From DATEOR01 sp035273885 (GTDB lineage Bacteria; Actinomycetota; Thermoleophilia; Gaiellales; Gaiellaceae): 63,680 nucleotides of DNA. The stretch covers positions 1-63,680 of the forward strand of contig DATEOR010000007.1 in NCBI GenBank assembly GCA_035273885.1, given 5' to 3'. The stretch's first letter is position 1. Every line of letters starts with the position of its first letter. The notes beneath the pieces were generated by a model that saw only the letters and a program-made list of their open reading frames with translations, ran no database searches and was not told the origin of the DNA. Below, piece by piece: positions 56,733 through 63,680 of the stretch. The position numbers were made by a program, and so were the translations under genes.

Positions 56733-57370
56733 AGACCCAGACGTGCCGGGAGCGTAGCGAGCGGAGGAGGCTCGAAGCCGAGGCCGGCTGCGAGGGCGCC
56801 CGCCTGGTCGGCCTCGTCGTCTCCGATGTGCGTAGCGCGCCCGGGTTCGACGCCGAGGCGCCTCAGGGCCACTTCGAAGACGCGGGGATCGGGCTTTTCG
56901 GCGTTCGTCTCCGCCGAGCTCACGATCGCGGAGAGATAGCGTGCGAGCCCGGCCCGCTCGAGCTGCTCGCCGATGCCGACGTCCCAGTTCGTCACGCAGG
57001 CGAGCTCGAGGCCGGCCCGCCGGAGTCGCCGGAGAGCCTCCACGACTCCGTCGAGGGGACGGAAGACGAGCGAGCCGACGAACGCGGGCGCGAACTCCTC
57101 GGCGTCGAGCTCCGGTGCGACTCCTGCAAGGAAGACGCCTGAGCAGCGGTTCCTGAGGTCGATGAGGCTGGCGTCGTCCTTCCCCTCGCACTTGTGGACG
57201 AGGTAGTACTCCACCTCTGCGGCGAAGGCCTTGCCCACGGACTTCTCGTCACGTTCCATCCCGCGCTCGGCGAGGGCGGTCTGCAGGCGGCTCACCGGGT
57301 TCTCGAGCTCGACGAGCGTTCCGAACGCGTCGATGGTGACCGCGTCGATCCCGGCGCTACTGGAAGGCAT
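56729..57370 (-). CDS. HAD-superfamily hydrolase
   Basis: 213 residues, probable phosphatase. Motif I DAFGTLVE near residues 12-19, motif II VTNWD, motif III lysine in NAEKPDPRVFEVAL, motif IV HIGDDEADQAGA. ATG 57370 lies 14 bases inside the end of the lipoprotein gene. Operon lipoprotein-HAD-transsulfuration-CPBP. Substrate unknown. Confidence 0.88.
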   Translation of the reverse strand: MPSSSAGIDAVTIDAFGTLVELENPVSRLQTALAERGMERDEKSVGKAFAAEVEYYLVHKCEGKDDASLIDLRNRCSGVFLAGVAPELDAEEFAPAFVGSLVFRPLDGVVEALRRLRRAGLELACVTNWDVGIGEQLERAGLARYLSAIVSSAETNAEKPDPRVFEVALRRLGVEPGRATHIGDDEADQAGALAAGLGFEPPPLATLPARLGL

Positions 57371-58274
57371 CCGGGTGGAGCGCCCGGGCGATTGCCTCGA
57401 GACCCTGGGCGACTCGCGGCCCGGCGCGGTCGACGAGTTCGGCCGGAACGATGACCACGCGGTTCTTCTTGACCGCGGCGAGGTCGGCGGTGATCGGGTT
57501 CGCGCGGAGAGACTCGAGCGTCGTGTCGCTGTCGGAGGTCGCCAGGAAGAAGCGCGGATTCGCCTTGCGAAGATCCGCAAGCGGGTACGGGCCGGGGCCG
57601 GGGCTCGGGCCGGCGACGCTCGTCCCCTTGGCGCGCTTCACGAGATCCCCCAGGAGCGATCTGTCCGGCACCGTGATGAAGAAGCCGTTGTCCACGAAGA
57701 CCGAGACCGGCTTCTCGCCGGCGAGCTTCTGCTGGATCGTGGCGACGTCCTGCTGGATGCGGCCGACCAGCTGCCGGGCCTCGGGCGCCTTCCCCAGGAG
57801 GAAGCCGAGGTCGATCGCGCCCTGTTCGACGTTCAGGAGCGACGCCGCCGGCTGGATGTAGAGGGCCGCGTTCGTCGCCCTCTGGATCCGGGCGACGTCG
57901 AGCTGGTCCGCCGTCTGCGTGCCGACGATGAGATCGGGCTTCAGGTCGATCGCCCCGTCGACGTCGATGGTGCCCGTTTGGCGCACGACCCTCTCGGGAC
58001 TGGCGCCAGGGACGCTGACGCCGGCCGGGACGCCGACGAGCCGGTCTCCCGCTCCGAGGGCCACGATGAGCTCGGCCGAGCCCGGCTCGAGCGCCACGAT
58101 CCGCTCCGCTCGTCCCAGGAGAACGGTCGGCTGATCGCCCGCGCCCTGGACAGTGACCGGGTACGGCTGCTCCAGCGGGCCGAGAGGCTCTCCGCGCTCG
58201 CCACAGCCTGCCCCGCCGAGGGCCGCGAGGAGGAGAGCACAGAGCAGGAGCGGGGAGACACGCACGACCGGCAC
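57357..58274 (-). CDS. ABC-transporter substrate-binding lipoprotein (BtuF/FhuD-like)
   Basis: 305 residues. Lipoprotein signal with lipobox LGGAGC near residue 24, then a two-lobed periplasmic-binding-protein type III fold (RIVALEPGSAELIVALGAGDRLVGV, IDLKPDLIVGTQTADQLDVARIQ, LLGDLVKRAKGTSVA, VVIVPAELVDRAGPR). Relatives bind cobalamin, haem or siderophores. No permease or ATPase gene is adjacent, so the partner lies elsewhere. GTG start 12 bases from the divergent DUF2203 gene. Confidence 0.88.
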   Translation of the reverse strand: MPVVRVSPLLLCALLLAALGGAGCGERGEPLGPLEQPYPVTVQGAGDQPTVLLGRAERIVALEPGSAELIVALGAGDRLVGVPAGVSVPGASPERVVRQTGTIDVDGAIDLKPDLIVGTQTADQLDVARIQRATNAALYIQPAASLLNVEQGAIDLGFLLGKAPEARQLVGRIQQDVATIQQKLAGEKPVSVFVDNGFFITVPDRSLLGDLVKRAKGTSVAGPSPGPGPYPLADLRKANPRFFLATSDSDTTLESLRANPITADLAAVKKNRVVIVPAELVDRAGPRVAQGLEAIARALHPDAFQ

Positions 58275-58286
58275 TATTCAACATGT

Positions 58287-58691
58287 ATGCGGCTCTTCAG
58301 CGAGCAGGAGGCGAACGAGGCGCTCGATGTGGTCGCACCGCTCGTCGAGCGGCTCGTCGCGGCGCGCGGACGGTTCGTGGCCGACGGCGAGCGTCTCGGA
58401 CGGGTGAAGGGAAAGGTGGCCGGCAACGGCGGCGGGCTCGACCCGGCCCGCGTGCAGGAAGCGCAGGGGGCGCTCGAGGAGGTTGCGACTGAGATCGGGC
58501 TCCTCGTTGCGGAGCTCGAGGCGGCCGGCGTGCAGGTGAAGGACCTCGATCGCGGGCTCGTCGACTTCCCCGCCCGCCACCCCGAAAGCGGCGATCTCGT
58601 CCTACTTTGCTGGCATCTCGGAGAGGACCGCGTGGCTTTCTGGCACGGCCTCGAGGAGGGCTTTGCGGGCAGGAAGCCGCTTCCCTTCTGA
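58287..58691 (+). CDS. DUF2203 family protein
   Basis: 134 residues, soluble helical protein. The pattern LFSEQEANEALDVVAPLVERL at the start and DLVLLCWHLGEDRVAFWHGLEEGFAGRKPL at the end is the DUF2203 family signature. Function unknown. ATG 58287 with an imperfect TATTCA hexamer six bases upstream; divergent from the lipoprotein gene with a 12-base gap. Confidence 0.85.
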   Translation: MRLFSEQEANEALDVVAPLVERLVAARGRFVADGERLGRVKGKVAGNGGGLDPARVQEAQGALEEVATEIGLLVAELEAAGVQVKDLDRGLVDFPARHPESGDLVLLCWHLGEDRVAFWHGLEEGFAGRKPLPF

Positions 58692-58703
58692 GAACTCACG
58701 TCC

Positions 58704-59456
58704 GTGAGCGATTTCTGGCAGCACGTACTGACGGCCGGGATCGTCGTCCTGGGCACGCTCGTCCTGGCGAAGCTCGTCGACCGCTGGCTGGTGCGCCGGA
58801 TGAAGCTGAGCCCGAGGGTGATGACGCGCTACAGCGTCATCCGGCGGACCGTCGTCGTGGGGGTCGTGATCGTCGGCGTGCTGTCGGCGCTGCTCGTGAT
58901 CCCCGAGGTGCAGGCGGTCGCGGGGTCGATCCTCGCCTCGTCCGCGGTGATCGCGCTCATTCTCGGGTTCGCGGCGCAGTCGACGCTCTCCAACGCGATC
59001 GCCGGAATCCTGATCGCGTTCACTCAGCCACTCCGGCTCGGTGATCAGGTCGAGGTCGGGACGGCGACGGGCACCGTCGAGGAGATCGGGCTGATCTACA
59101 CGCTCCTGCGCACCGCGGACGGTTCGCGCTTCTATGTGCCGAACACGCGCATGGCCTCCGATACGATTCGCAATGCGACGCTGCAGAGCTTCGAGCACCG
59201 AGCCCAGATCACCATCGGCGTCCCGGTTGGAAGCGACTTCGAGCGGGTATGCGACATCCTCGTCGAGGAGGCGCGGCGCGCACCGGAAGCCATGCCTGAC
59301 AAGAACCCCACTGCGACATTGAGCCAGGTCGACGCGACCGCAGCCATATTCACAGTCGAGGCCTGGGCGCGCAGCGTCGGGCAGGCCGCGAAGCTTGCTA
59401 CCGGCGTGCGCGCGGGCATCTACAAGCGGCTGCAGTCCGAGGGGATCTACGCCTGA
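58704..59456 (+). CDS. small-conductance mechanosensitive channel (MscS family)
   Basis: 250 residues. Two N-terminal membrane segments (~8-25, ~47-70), then the pore helix TM3 (VIALILGFAAQSTLSNAIAGI) and the beta domain (LGDQVEVGTATGTVEEIGLIYTLL, FYVPNTRMASDTIRNAT). Releases solutes on osmotic downshock. GTG start 12 bases after the DUF2203 stop; stop overlaps the PBP start (TGATG). Confidence 0.92.
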   Translation: MSDFWQHVLTAGIVVLGTLVLAKLVDRWLVRRMKLSPRVMTRYSVIRRTVVVGVVIVGVLSALLVIPEVQAVAGSILASSAVIALILGFAAQSTLSNAIAGILIAFTQPLRLGDQVEVGTATGTVEEIGLIYTLLRTADGSRFYVPNTRMASDTIRNATLQSFEHRAQITIGVPVGSDFERVCDILVEEARRAPEAMPDKNPTATLSQVDATAAIFTVEAWARSVGQAAKLATGVRAGIYKRLQSEGIYA

Positions 59457-61576
59457 TGGCGACGAACGGGAACGGCAAGCGGAACGGCGGCGCATCGCTG
59501 TACCCGGCGCACCGGCGCCGGCGGCGCCGGCAGAGGCGAAAGCGCGAGAAGATCACGTCGCGGCGCTTCGCCGTCCTGCTTACTCTGGTCGTCGTCCTCG
59601 GCACGATCGCGACCTTCGTCGCCGCAACCGTGACGGGGGCAGCCGGGATTCTTTCGAACTGCGATCTCAACTCGCTGAAGCCGGTCGCGATCGGCGCGAA
59701 CTCCTTCGTTTACGCGGCCGACGGCACCGTCCTGGGCGCGATCCCCGCCGAGCGAAACCGGCAGCCCGTGGGTCTCGACAACATGTCCAGCTGGGTCACG
59801 AACGCGACCGTGGACGTCGAGGACCGCCGCTTCTACGAGCACGGCGGAATCGACTGGGAGGGCGTAGTCCGCGCCGCCGTCGAGAACGTCAAGAGCGGCC
59901 ACATCGTGCAGGGCGGCTCGACGATCACACAGCAGCTCGTCCGCAACCTCTATATCGGAAAGGAGGTCTCCCTCGACCGCAAGATCAAGGAGGCCTGCCT
60001 TGCCCAGAAGCTCGAGGACGTGCACACGAAGGACTGGATCCTCGCCAGCTATCTGAACCAGGTCTACTTCGGGAACCACGCCTACGGCGTTGAGGCCGCC
60101 GCGCAGACGTACTTCTCGAGGCACGCCGCCGACCTCAACCTCGTGCAGGCAGCAATGATCGCCGGCCTTCCTCAGGCCCCCTCGATCTATGACCCCTTCC
60201 AGCGGCCGGCCGAAGCGGTGGCACGGCGAAACGAGGTGCTCGGCGCCATGTACTCGGCCGGAGACATCACGGCCGAGCAGTACCAGCGCGCCGTCGCGGC
60301 TCCGCTGAGGCTGAAGGCGGGCACTATCTACACGCGCATCCGGGAGCCCTACTTCTTCAGCTACGTGCGCGAGCAGCTGATCGCCAAGTACGGCGCCAAT
60401 ACGGTGCGCGGCGGCGGGCTCAAGGTCTACACGACCATCGTCCCGAGGTTCCAGAAGCTCGCGACGGAGGCGATGCAGAGCACGCTGAACCTCAAGACCG
60501 ACCCGGCCTCGGCTCTCGTCTCGATCAATCCGAAGAACGGCGCGATCCGGGCGATGACCGCTGAGATTCCCGGCAAGAAGAACAACCAGTTCAACCTCGC
60601 TGCGCAGGGCCGCCGCCAGGCCGGCTCCTCGTTCAAGACCTTCGTCCTCACCGAAGCGATCAGGGAAGGCATCAACCCGGACACGACGATGTACATGTCC
60701 GCGCCGTTCCACTGGCAGCCGGATCCGTCCAGCGAGGCGTGGGACGTGAGCACGTTCGACGGAAGCTTCTACGGCCCGTCATCGATCACCCAGTCCACGC
60801 TGCGCTCGGACAACAGCGTGTACGCGCGGCTGACGCTCGACCTCGGGCCCGAGAAGATCGTCACCCTGGCGCATCAGATGGGGATCAGGACGAAGCTCGA
60901 GCCTGTCGCATCCATCGGGCTCGGCTCCAACTCGGTCGGCGTCCTCGAGATGGCCTCCGCCTACGCGACGATCGCGGCCGGCGGCATTTACTCGGAGCCG
61001 ATGGCGATCCGCAAGGTCGTCCTCCCGAGCGGCGAGGTCGACCGCGGCGCCGGTTGGGGCAAGGTCAAGCAGAAGCGAGTCTTCTCGGACGGTGTCGCCT
61101 ACCAGGTGTCCCGCATCCTCAAGATGAACGTGCAGGCCGGCACCGGTGTCGGAGCCAATCCGGGCTTCCCCGCGGGCGGCAAGACCGGCACGACGGACGA
61201 CTTCGGCGACGCCTGGTTTGCCGGCATCACGACGACCGCTTCCACAGTCGTTTGGGTCGGCTACCCGAACGCGAAGATCCCGATGACCGCGGTGCACGGA
61301 ATCCGCGTCGCGGGCGGCACCTTCCCCGCCACGATCTGGCGTCTCTTCATGGTCGGTGCGTTCGGGAACAATCCGCCGCCGGACTGGCCGCTCCCGAAGG
61401 ACCCGGTCGTCTGGCAGCCGTTCCACGGCCAGTACGAATTCTTCGGCGCACCGCCGTCGTCGTCGGGGTCGACCGACACGAAGAAGAACGACCACGGCCC
61501 GCCGCCCTCGCCCACCGAGCCGACGACGACCGAAGTACCGCCGACGACGACTGACACGGGCACGGACACCGGCTAG
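59456..61576 (+). CDS. class A penicillin-binding protein (PBP1-type)
   Basis: 706-residue bifunctional cell-wall synthase. Basic cytoplasmic N-terminus, one membrane helix (~38-62), glycosyltransferase family 51 domain (~80-260, VDVEDRRFYEHGGIDWEG, GGSTITQQLVRN, LASYLNQVYFG) and transpeptidase domain (~330-620) with SSFK, SDN and KTGT motifs, plus a Thr/Pro-rich tail. All catalytic motifs are intact. Confidence 0.95.
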   Translation: MATNGNGKRNGGASLYPAHRRRRRRQRRKREKITSRRFAVLLTLVVVLGTIATFVAATVTGAAGILSNCDLNSLKPVAIGANSFVYAADGTVLGAIPAERNRQPVGLDNMSSWVTNATVDVEDRRFYEHGGIDWEGVVRAAVENVKSGHIVQGGSTITQQLVRNLYIGKEVSLDRKIKEACLAQKLEDVHTKDWILASYLNQVYFGNHAYGVEAAAQTYFSRHAADLNLVQAAMIAGLPQAPSIYDPFQRPAEAVARRNEVLGAMYSAGDITAEQYQRAVAAPLRLKAGTIYTRIREPYFFSYVREQLIAKYGANTVRGGGLKVYTTIVPRFQKLATEAMQSTLNLKTDPASALVSINPKNGAIRAMTAEIPGKKNNQFNLAAQGRRQAGSSFKTFVLTEAIREGINPDTTMYMSAPFHWQPDPSSEAWDVSTFDGSFYGPSSITQSTLRSDNSVYARLTLDLGPEKIVTLAHQMGIRTKLEPVASIGLGSNSVGVLEMASAYATIAAGGIYSEPMAIRKVVLPSGEVDRGAGWGKVKQKRVFSDGVAYQVSRILKMNVQAGTGVGANPGFPAGGKTGTTDDFGDAWFAGITTTASTVVWVGYPNAKIPMTAVHGIRVAGGTFPATIWRLFMVGAFGNNPPPDWPLPKDPVVWQPFHGQYEFFGAPPSSSGSTDTKKNDHGPPPSPTEPTTTEVPPTTTDTGTDTG

Positions 61577-62780
61577 CGGCGCCCTCGTCTGGGCCGCCGG
61601 CGGCGCCTGTCTCGTCCTTCTCGCCGCGGCTCTGGCCTGCGCCTGGCCTGGTGACTCCCTTCTCACTCCGGATCACGCCGATGGGATCAGGCGCTGGTCC
61701 TGGCTCTTCCTCGGCTTCCTCTCGGCGGCCTTCCTCGCCTATCTCGCCGCGCTCCTCTTGATCCGGAGCGGAACTCCTGCTCTCGTCCCCGTGCTCGCGG
61801 TCGCCGTCGCGATACAGCTCACTCCGCTTGCTGCCCCTCTGATGCTTTCGACGGACGCGTACACGTACTGGGACTACGGCCGCGTCGGCGCTGTGCACGG
61901 GGGGAACCCGTACTCGGACGAGCCGTCGGCCTTTCCGGACGATCCCGCCTACGCGCGCATGGGCGCGAACTGGCGGGACACGACCACGGTGTACGGGCCC
62001 GTCTTCACCCTTGCGTCCGAGGGTCATGCGGCAGTCGTGGGCGAATCGCCAGACGCCGCCGCGTGGACCTACAAGGCGCTCGGCGCGCTTGCCATGCTCG
62101 TCATCACGGGGCTCGCTGCGTTTCTCGGTCGGGAGCGCGCGTTCGCCGCCGCGTTCGTCGGCTGGAACCCGCTTCTGGCCGTTCACTTCGCGGGTGGCGG
62201 CCACAACGATGCGTGGATGATGGCCCTCGTCCTCGGCGCTCTCGCGCTCGGGGCCGTAGGCAAGAGGCAGTGGGCGGGTGCGGCGTGGGTCGGCGCCATC
62301 GCGATCAAGTGGGTTGCACTCGTCTTCCTCCCGCTCCGCGTGCTCGAGGCGCGCGCCCAGCGGAGGCGCGTGGGCCACCTCGGCTTCGCCGCTGCGGCTG
62401 TCGTCATCGCAGCGCTCGCGAGCTGGCGGTACGGAACCGGCTGGCTCGAGGCCTTCGGCCCGCTCGCGAAGAACCTGCGCGAAGGAGCGCACTACAGCAT
62501 GCCGTCGAGGGTCTCCTCGCTCGGCGTCCCGCATGACGTCTCCGTCGGGATCTTCATCGCGATCTTCGTGCTCGGCTACCTTGGGCTTCTGCGCCAGGCG
62601 TGGCGCGGTCGCGCGCGGCTCGCGCTCTGCGCCGACCTCGTGCTGCTGACGACGCCGTGGCTCATCGCGTGGTATGCGGTGTGGGCCGTGCCCCTCGCCG
62701 CCGTGGAGGAGGACCGAACCGCGCGCCTGCTCGCGCTCGCGCTCTGCGCGTACCTGCTTCCGAACACGGTGCCCCTATAG
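61551..62780 (+). CDS. GT-C polyprenol-phosphate-mannose-dependent mannosyltransferase
   Basis: About 409 residues, roughly ten membrane segments. The STDAYTYWDYGRVGAVHGGNPY motif in the first outer loop and NPLLAVHFAGGGHNDAWMMAL match actinobacterial MptA/MptB-type alpha-mannosyltransferases that extend cell-envelope mannans, using the product of the 11.6-kb synthase. Start uncertain: no ATG, GTG or TTG precedes the first helix; the closest candidate is CTG 61551, inside the PBP 3' end. Ends at TAG 62780, which is part of the moeA -10. Confidence 0.82.
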   Translation: MTRARTPASGALVWAAGGACLVLLAAALACAWPGDSLLTPDHADGIRRWSWLFLGFLSAAFLAYLAALLLIRSGTPALVPVLAVAVAIQLTPLAAPLMLSTDAYTYWDYGRVGAVHGGNPYSDEPSAFPDDPAYARMGANWRDTTTVYGPVFTLASEGHAAVVGESPDAAAWTYKALGALAMLVITGLAAFLGRERAFAAAFVGWNPLLAVHFAGGGHNDAWMMALVLGALALGAVGKRQWAGAAWVGAIAIKWVALVFLPLRVLEARAQRRRVGHLGFAAAAVVIAALASWRYGTGWLEAFGPLAKNLREGAHYSMPSRVSSLGVPHDVSVGIFIAIFVLGYLGLLRQAWRGRARLALCADLVLLTTPWLIAWYAVWAVPLAAVEEDRTARLLALALCAYLLPNTVPL

Positions 62781-62783
62781 CCT
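62778..62783 (+). promoter_or_regulatory. -10 element of a probable leaderless promoter (moeA)
   Basis: TAGCCT, seven bases before the GTG of moeA; its first three bases are the stop codon of the preceding gene. Confidence 0.4.
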
Positions 62784-62790
62784 TTCGGCC

Positions 62791-63680
62791 GTGAGCACTG
62801 CGACACAGCTGATCTCGGTCGCGGAGGCCCAGCGCCTCGTTCTCGAGCGCGCCAAGCGGCTGGATGCCGAGCGTGTCCCGGTCGAGCGCGCGGCCGGGCG
62901 AGTCCTCGCGCAGGAGGCCTCCTCCCTCGTTGACCTGCCGCCCTTCCCGAGCTCGGCGATGGACGGCTTCGCGGTACGGGCGGAAGACGCCGGCGCAGGT
63001 GCTCGCCTGCCCGTCGTCGCCCGGATCGCGGCGGGCTCTCCCGCCGACCGGGAGCTCGCGGCCGGAGAGGCAATGGCCATCTCGACCGGGGGCGCGGTTC
63101 CCGAAGGCGCTGACTCCGTCATCCCGCTCGAGCTGGTCGAGGACGCGGGGGGCTCGATCGAGATTCGTGATCCGGTTTCGGCCGGGGCCAATGTCCGAGA
63201 ACGTGGCAGCGACGTGCGCACCGGTGACGTCGTGCTCGAGCCGGGGATGCGCCTGGGCCCCGCGCAGGTCGGTGCGCTCGCAGCGGCCGGCGTCCACGAG
63301 GTCCAGTGCGCGAAGCGTCCGCGGGTCGGGATCCTCGTCACCGGCTCGGAGCTGAAGCAGCCGGGCGAGGAGCTCGGGCCTGGAGAGATTTACGAGTCGA
63401 ACGGGCTCTTGCTCGCGACCGCCCTGCAGCTGGCCGGCGCCGTGCCGGCACAGCTCGGGGTTGTCGGTGACGACTCGGACGAGCTCGAGCGCGCCATGGA
63501 GCGCGCCCTGCTCGGATTCGACATGCTCGTCACCTCTGGCGGTGCGTCGGTCGGCCCCCACGACCTGGTTCGCGAGACGCAGACCGGTCTCCGGGTCGAG
63601 GAGGTCTTCTGGGGCGTCGCGGTGAAGCCCGGGAAGCCCGTCGCCTTCGGAACCCGTCGCGACCACCTCGTCTTCAACCT
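62791..63680 (+). CDS. moeA: molybdopterin molybdenumtransferase MoeA (3' end outside window)
   Basis: Inserts molybdate into adenylylated molybdopterin in molybdenum-cofactor synthesis. The frame is open from GTG 62791 to the window edge (296 codons). Seen: an N-terminal SVAEAQRLVL, domain III FPSSAMDGFAVRA, ISTGGAVPEGADSVIPLE, and the MoCF domain with PRVGILVTGSEL, TSGGASVGPHDLV and KPGKPVAFG. About three quarters of a normal MoeA (~400 residues) is present. The start is supported by a -10 seven bases upstream. Confidence 0.95.
   Translation, partial: MSTATQLISVAEAQRLVLERAKRLDAERVPVERAAGRVLAQEASSLVDLPPFPSSAMDGFAVRAEDAGAGARLPVVARIAAGSPADRELAAGEAMAISTGGAVPEGADSVIPLELVEDAGGSIEIRDPVSAGANVRERGSDVRTGDVVLEPGMRLGPAQVGALAAAGVHEVQCAKRPRVGILVTGSELKQPGEELGPGEIYESNGLLLATALQLAGAVPAQLGVVGDDSDELERAMERALLGFDMLVTSGGASVGPHDLVRETQTGLRVEEVFWGVAVKPGKPVAFGTRRDHLVFN

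Overview
The window is 63.7 kb of high-GC, gene-dense bacterial chromosome that contains the replication origin. The organism looks like an actinomycete-type (Actinomycetota) bacterium, possibly of the Thermoleophilia/Gaiellales kind. This rests on GC-rich codon use, a polyprenol-phosphate mannose synthase and a GT-C polyprenol-mannose-dependent mannosyltransferase, a DciA-type helicase loader, HYR-domain surface protein, many leaderless promoters, and the order gyrA-gyrB-dciA-recF-dnaN-dnaA / oriC / rpmH-rnpA-yidD-yidC-jag-rsmG-parA-parB. The class assignment is inference; no rRNA is present.

Layout. 1-13 kb: truncated lon, a small membrane-anchored protein, a LytM endopeptidase, acetyl-CoA synthetase, a TauE/SafE permease split into two half-genes, trehalose-phosphatase, a zinc metallopeptidase, a PLP decarboxylase, PolX, a dolichol-phosphate-mannose-type synthase and thioredoxin. 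12.7-21 kb: thiD-thiL, an MrfA-like helicase, an NDH-2-like flavoprotein, an acetyltransferase and LigD. 21-29.5 kb: one long minus-strand operon, ECF sigma factor-fabZ-fabH-fabD-fabG-fabF-HAD hydrolase-arginase-like-accD-accA, with birA divergent from it; together these supply and elongate malonyl-ACP and charge the biotin carrier, but acpP, accB and accC are not here. 30-36 kb: a PGRP amidase, an nfeD-slipin pair, a GalT-like transferase and a small MerR-type regulator. 36-50 kb: the origin region. 50.2-52.9 kb: a tRNA-Ile gene, two atypical surface-protein genes, and a second, damaged tRNA-Ile copy. 53-63.7 kb: bifunctional nuclease, chorismate mutase, L,D-transpeptidase, CPBP protease, a transsulfuration enzyme, a lipoprotein, MscS, a class A penicillin-binding protein, a mannosyltransferase and a truncated moeA.

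Three genome-wide habits stand out. First, genes are packed with 4-nt (NTGA) or 8-nt stop/start overlaps, and at several such junctions (fabG, recF, galT, rsmG) the only codon available in the expected start position is CTG. Second, many transcription units show a TANNNT hexamer 6-7 nt before the start codon, the signature of leaderless mRNAs; in divergent gaps of only 7-21 bp the two -10 elements overlap on opposite strands. Third, the chromosome is nearly free of non-coding DNA except at oriC, between dnaA and dnaN, and inside the tRNA-flanked segment, which is the one clearly accessory region.
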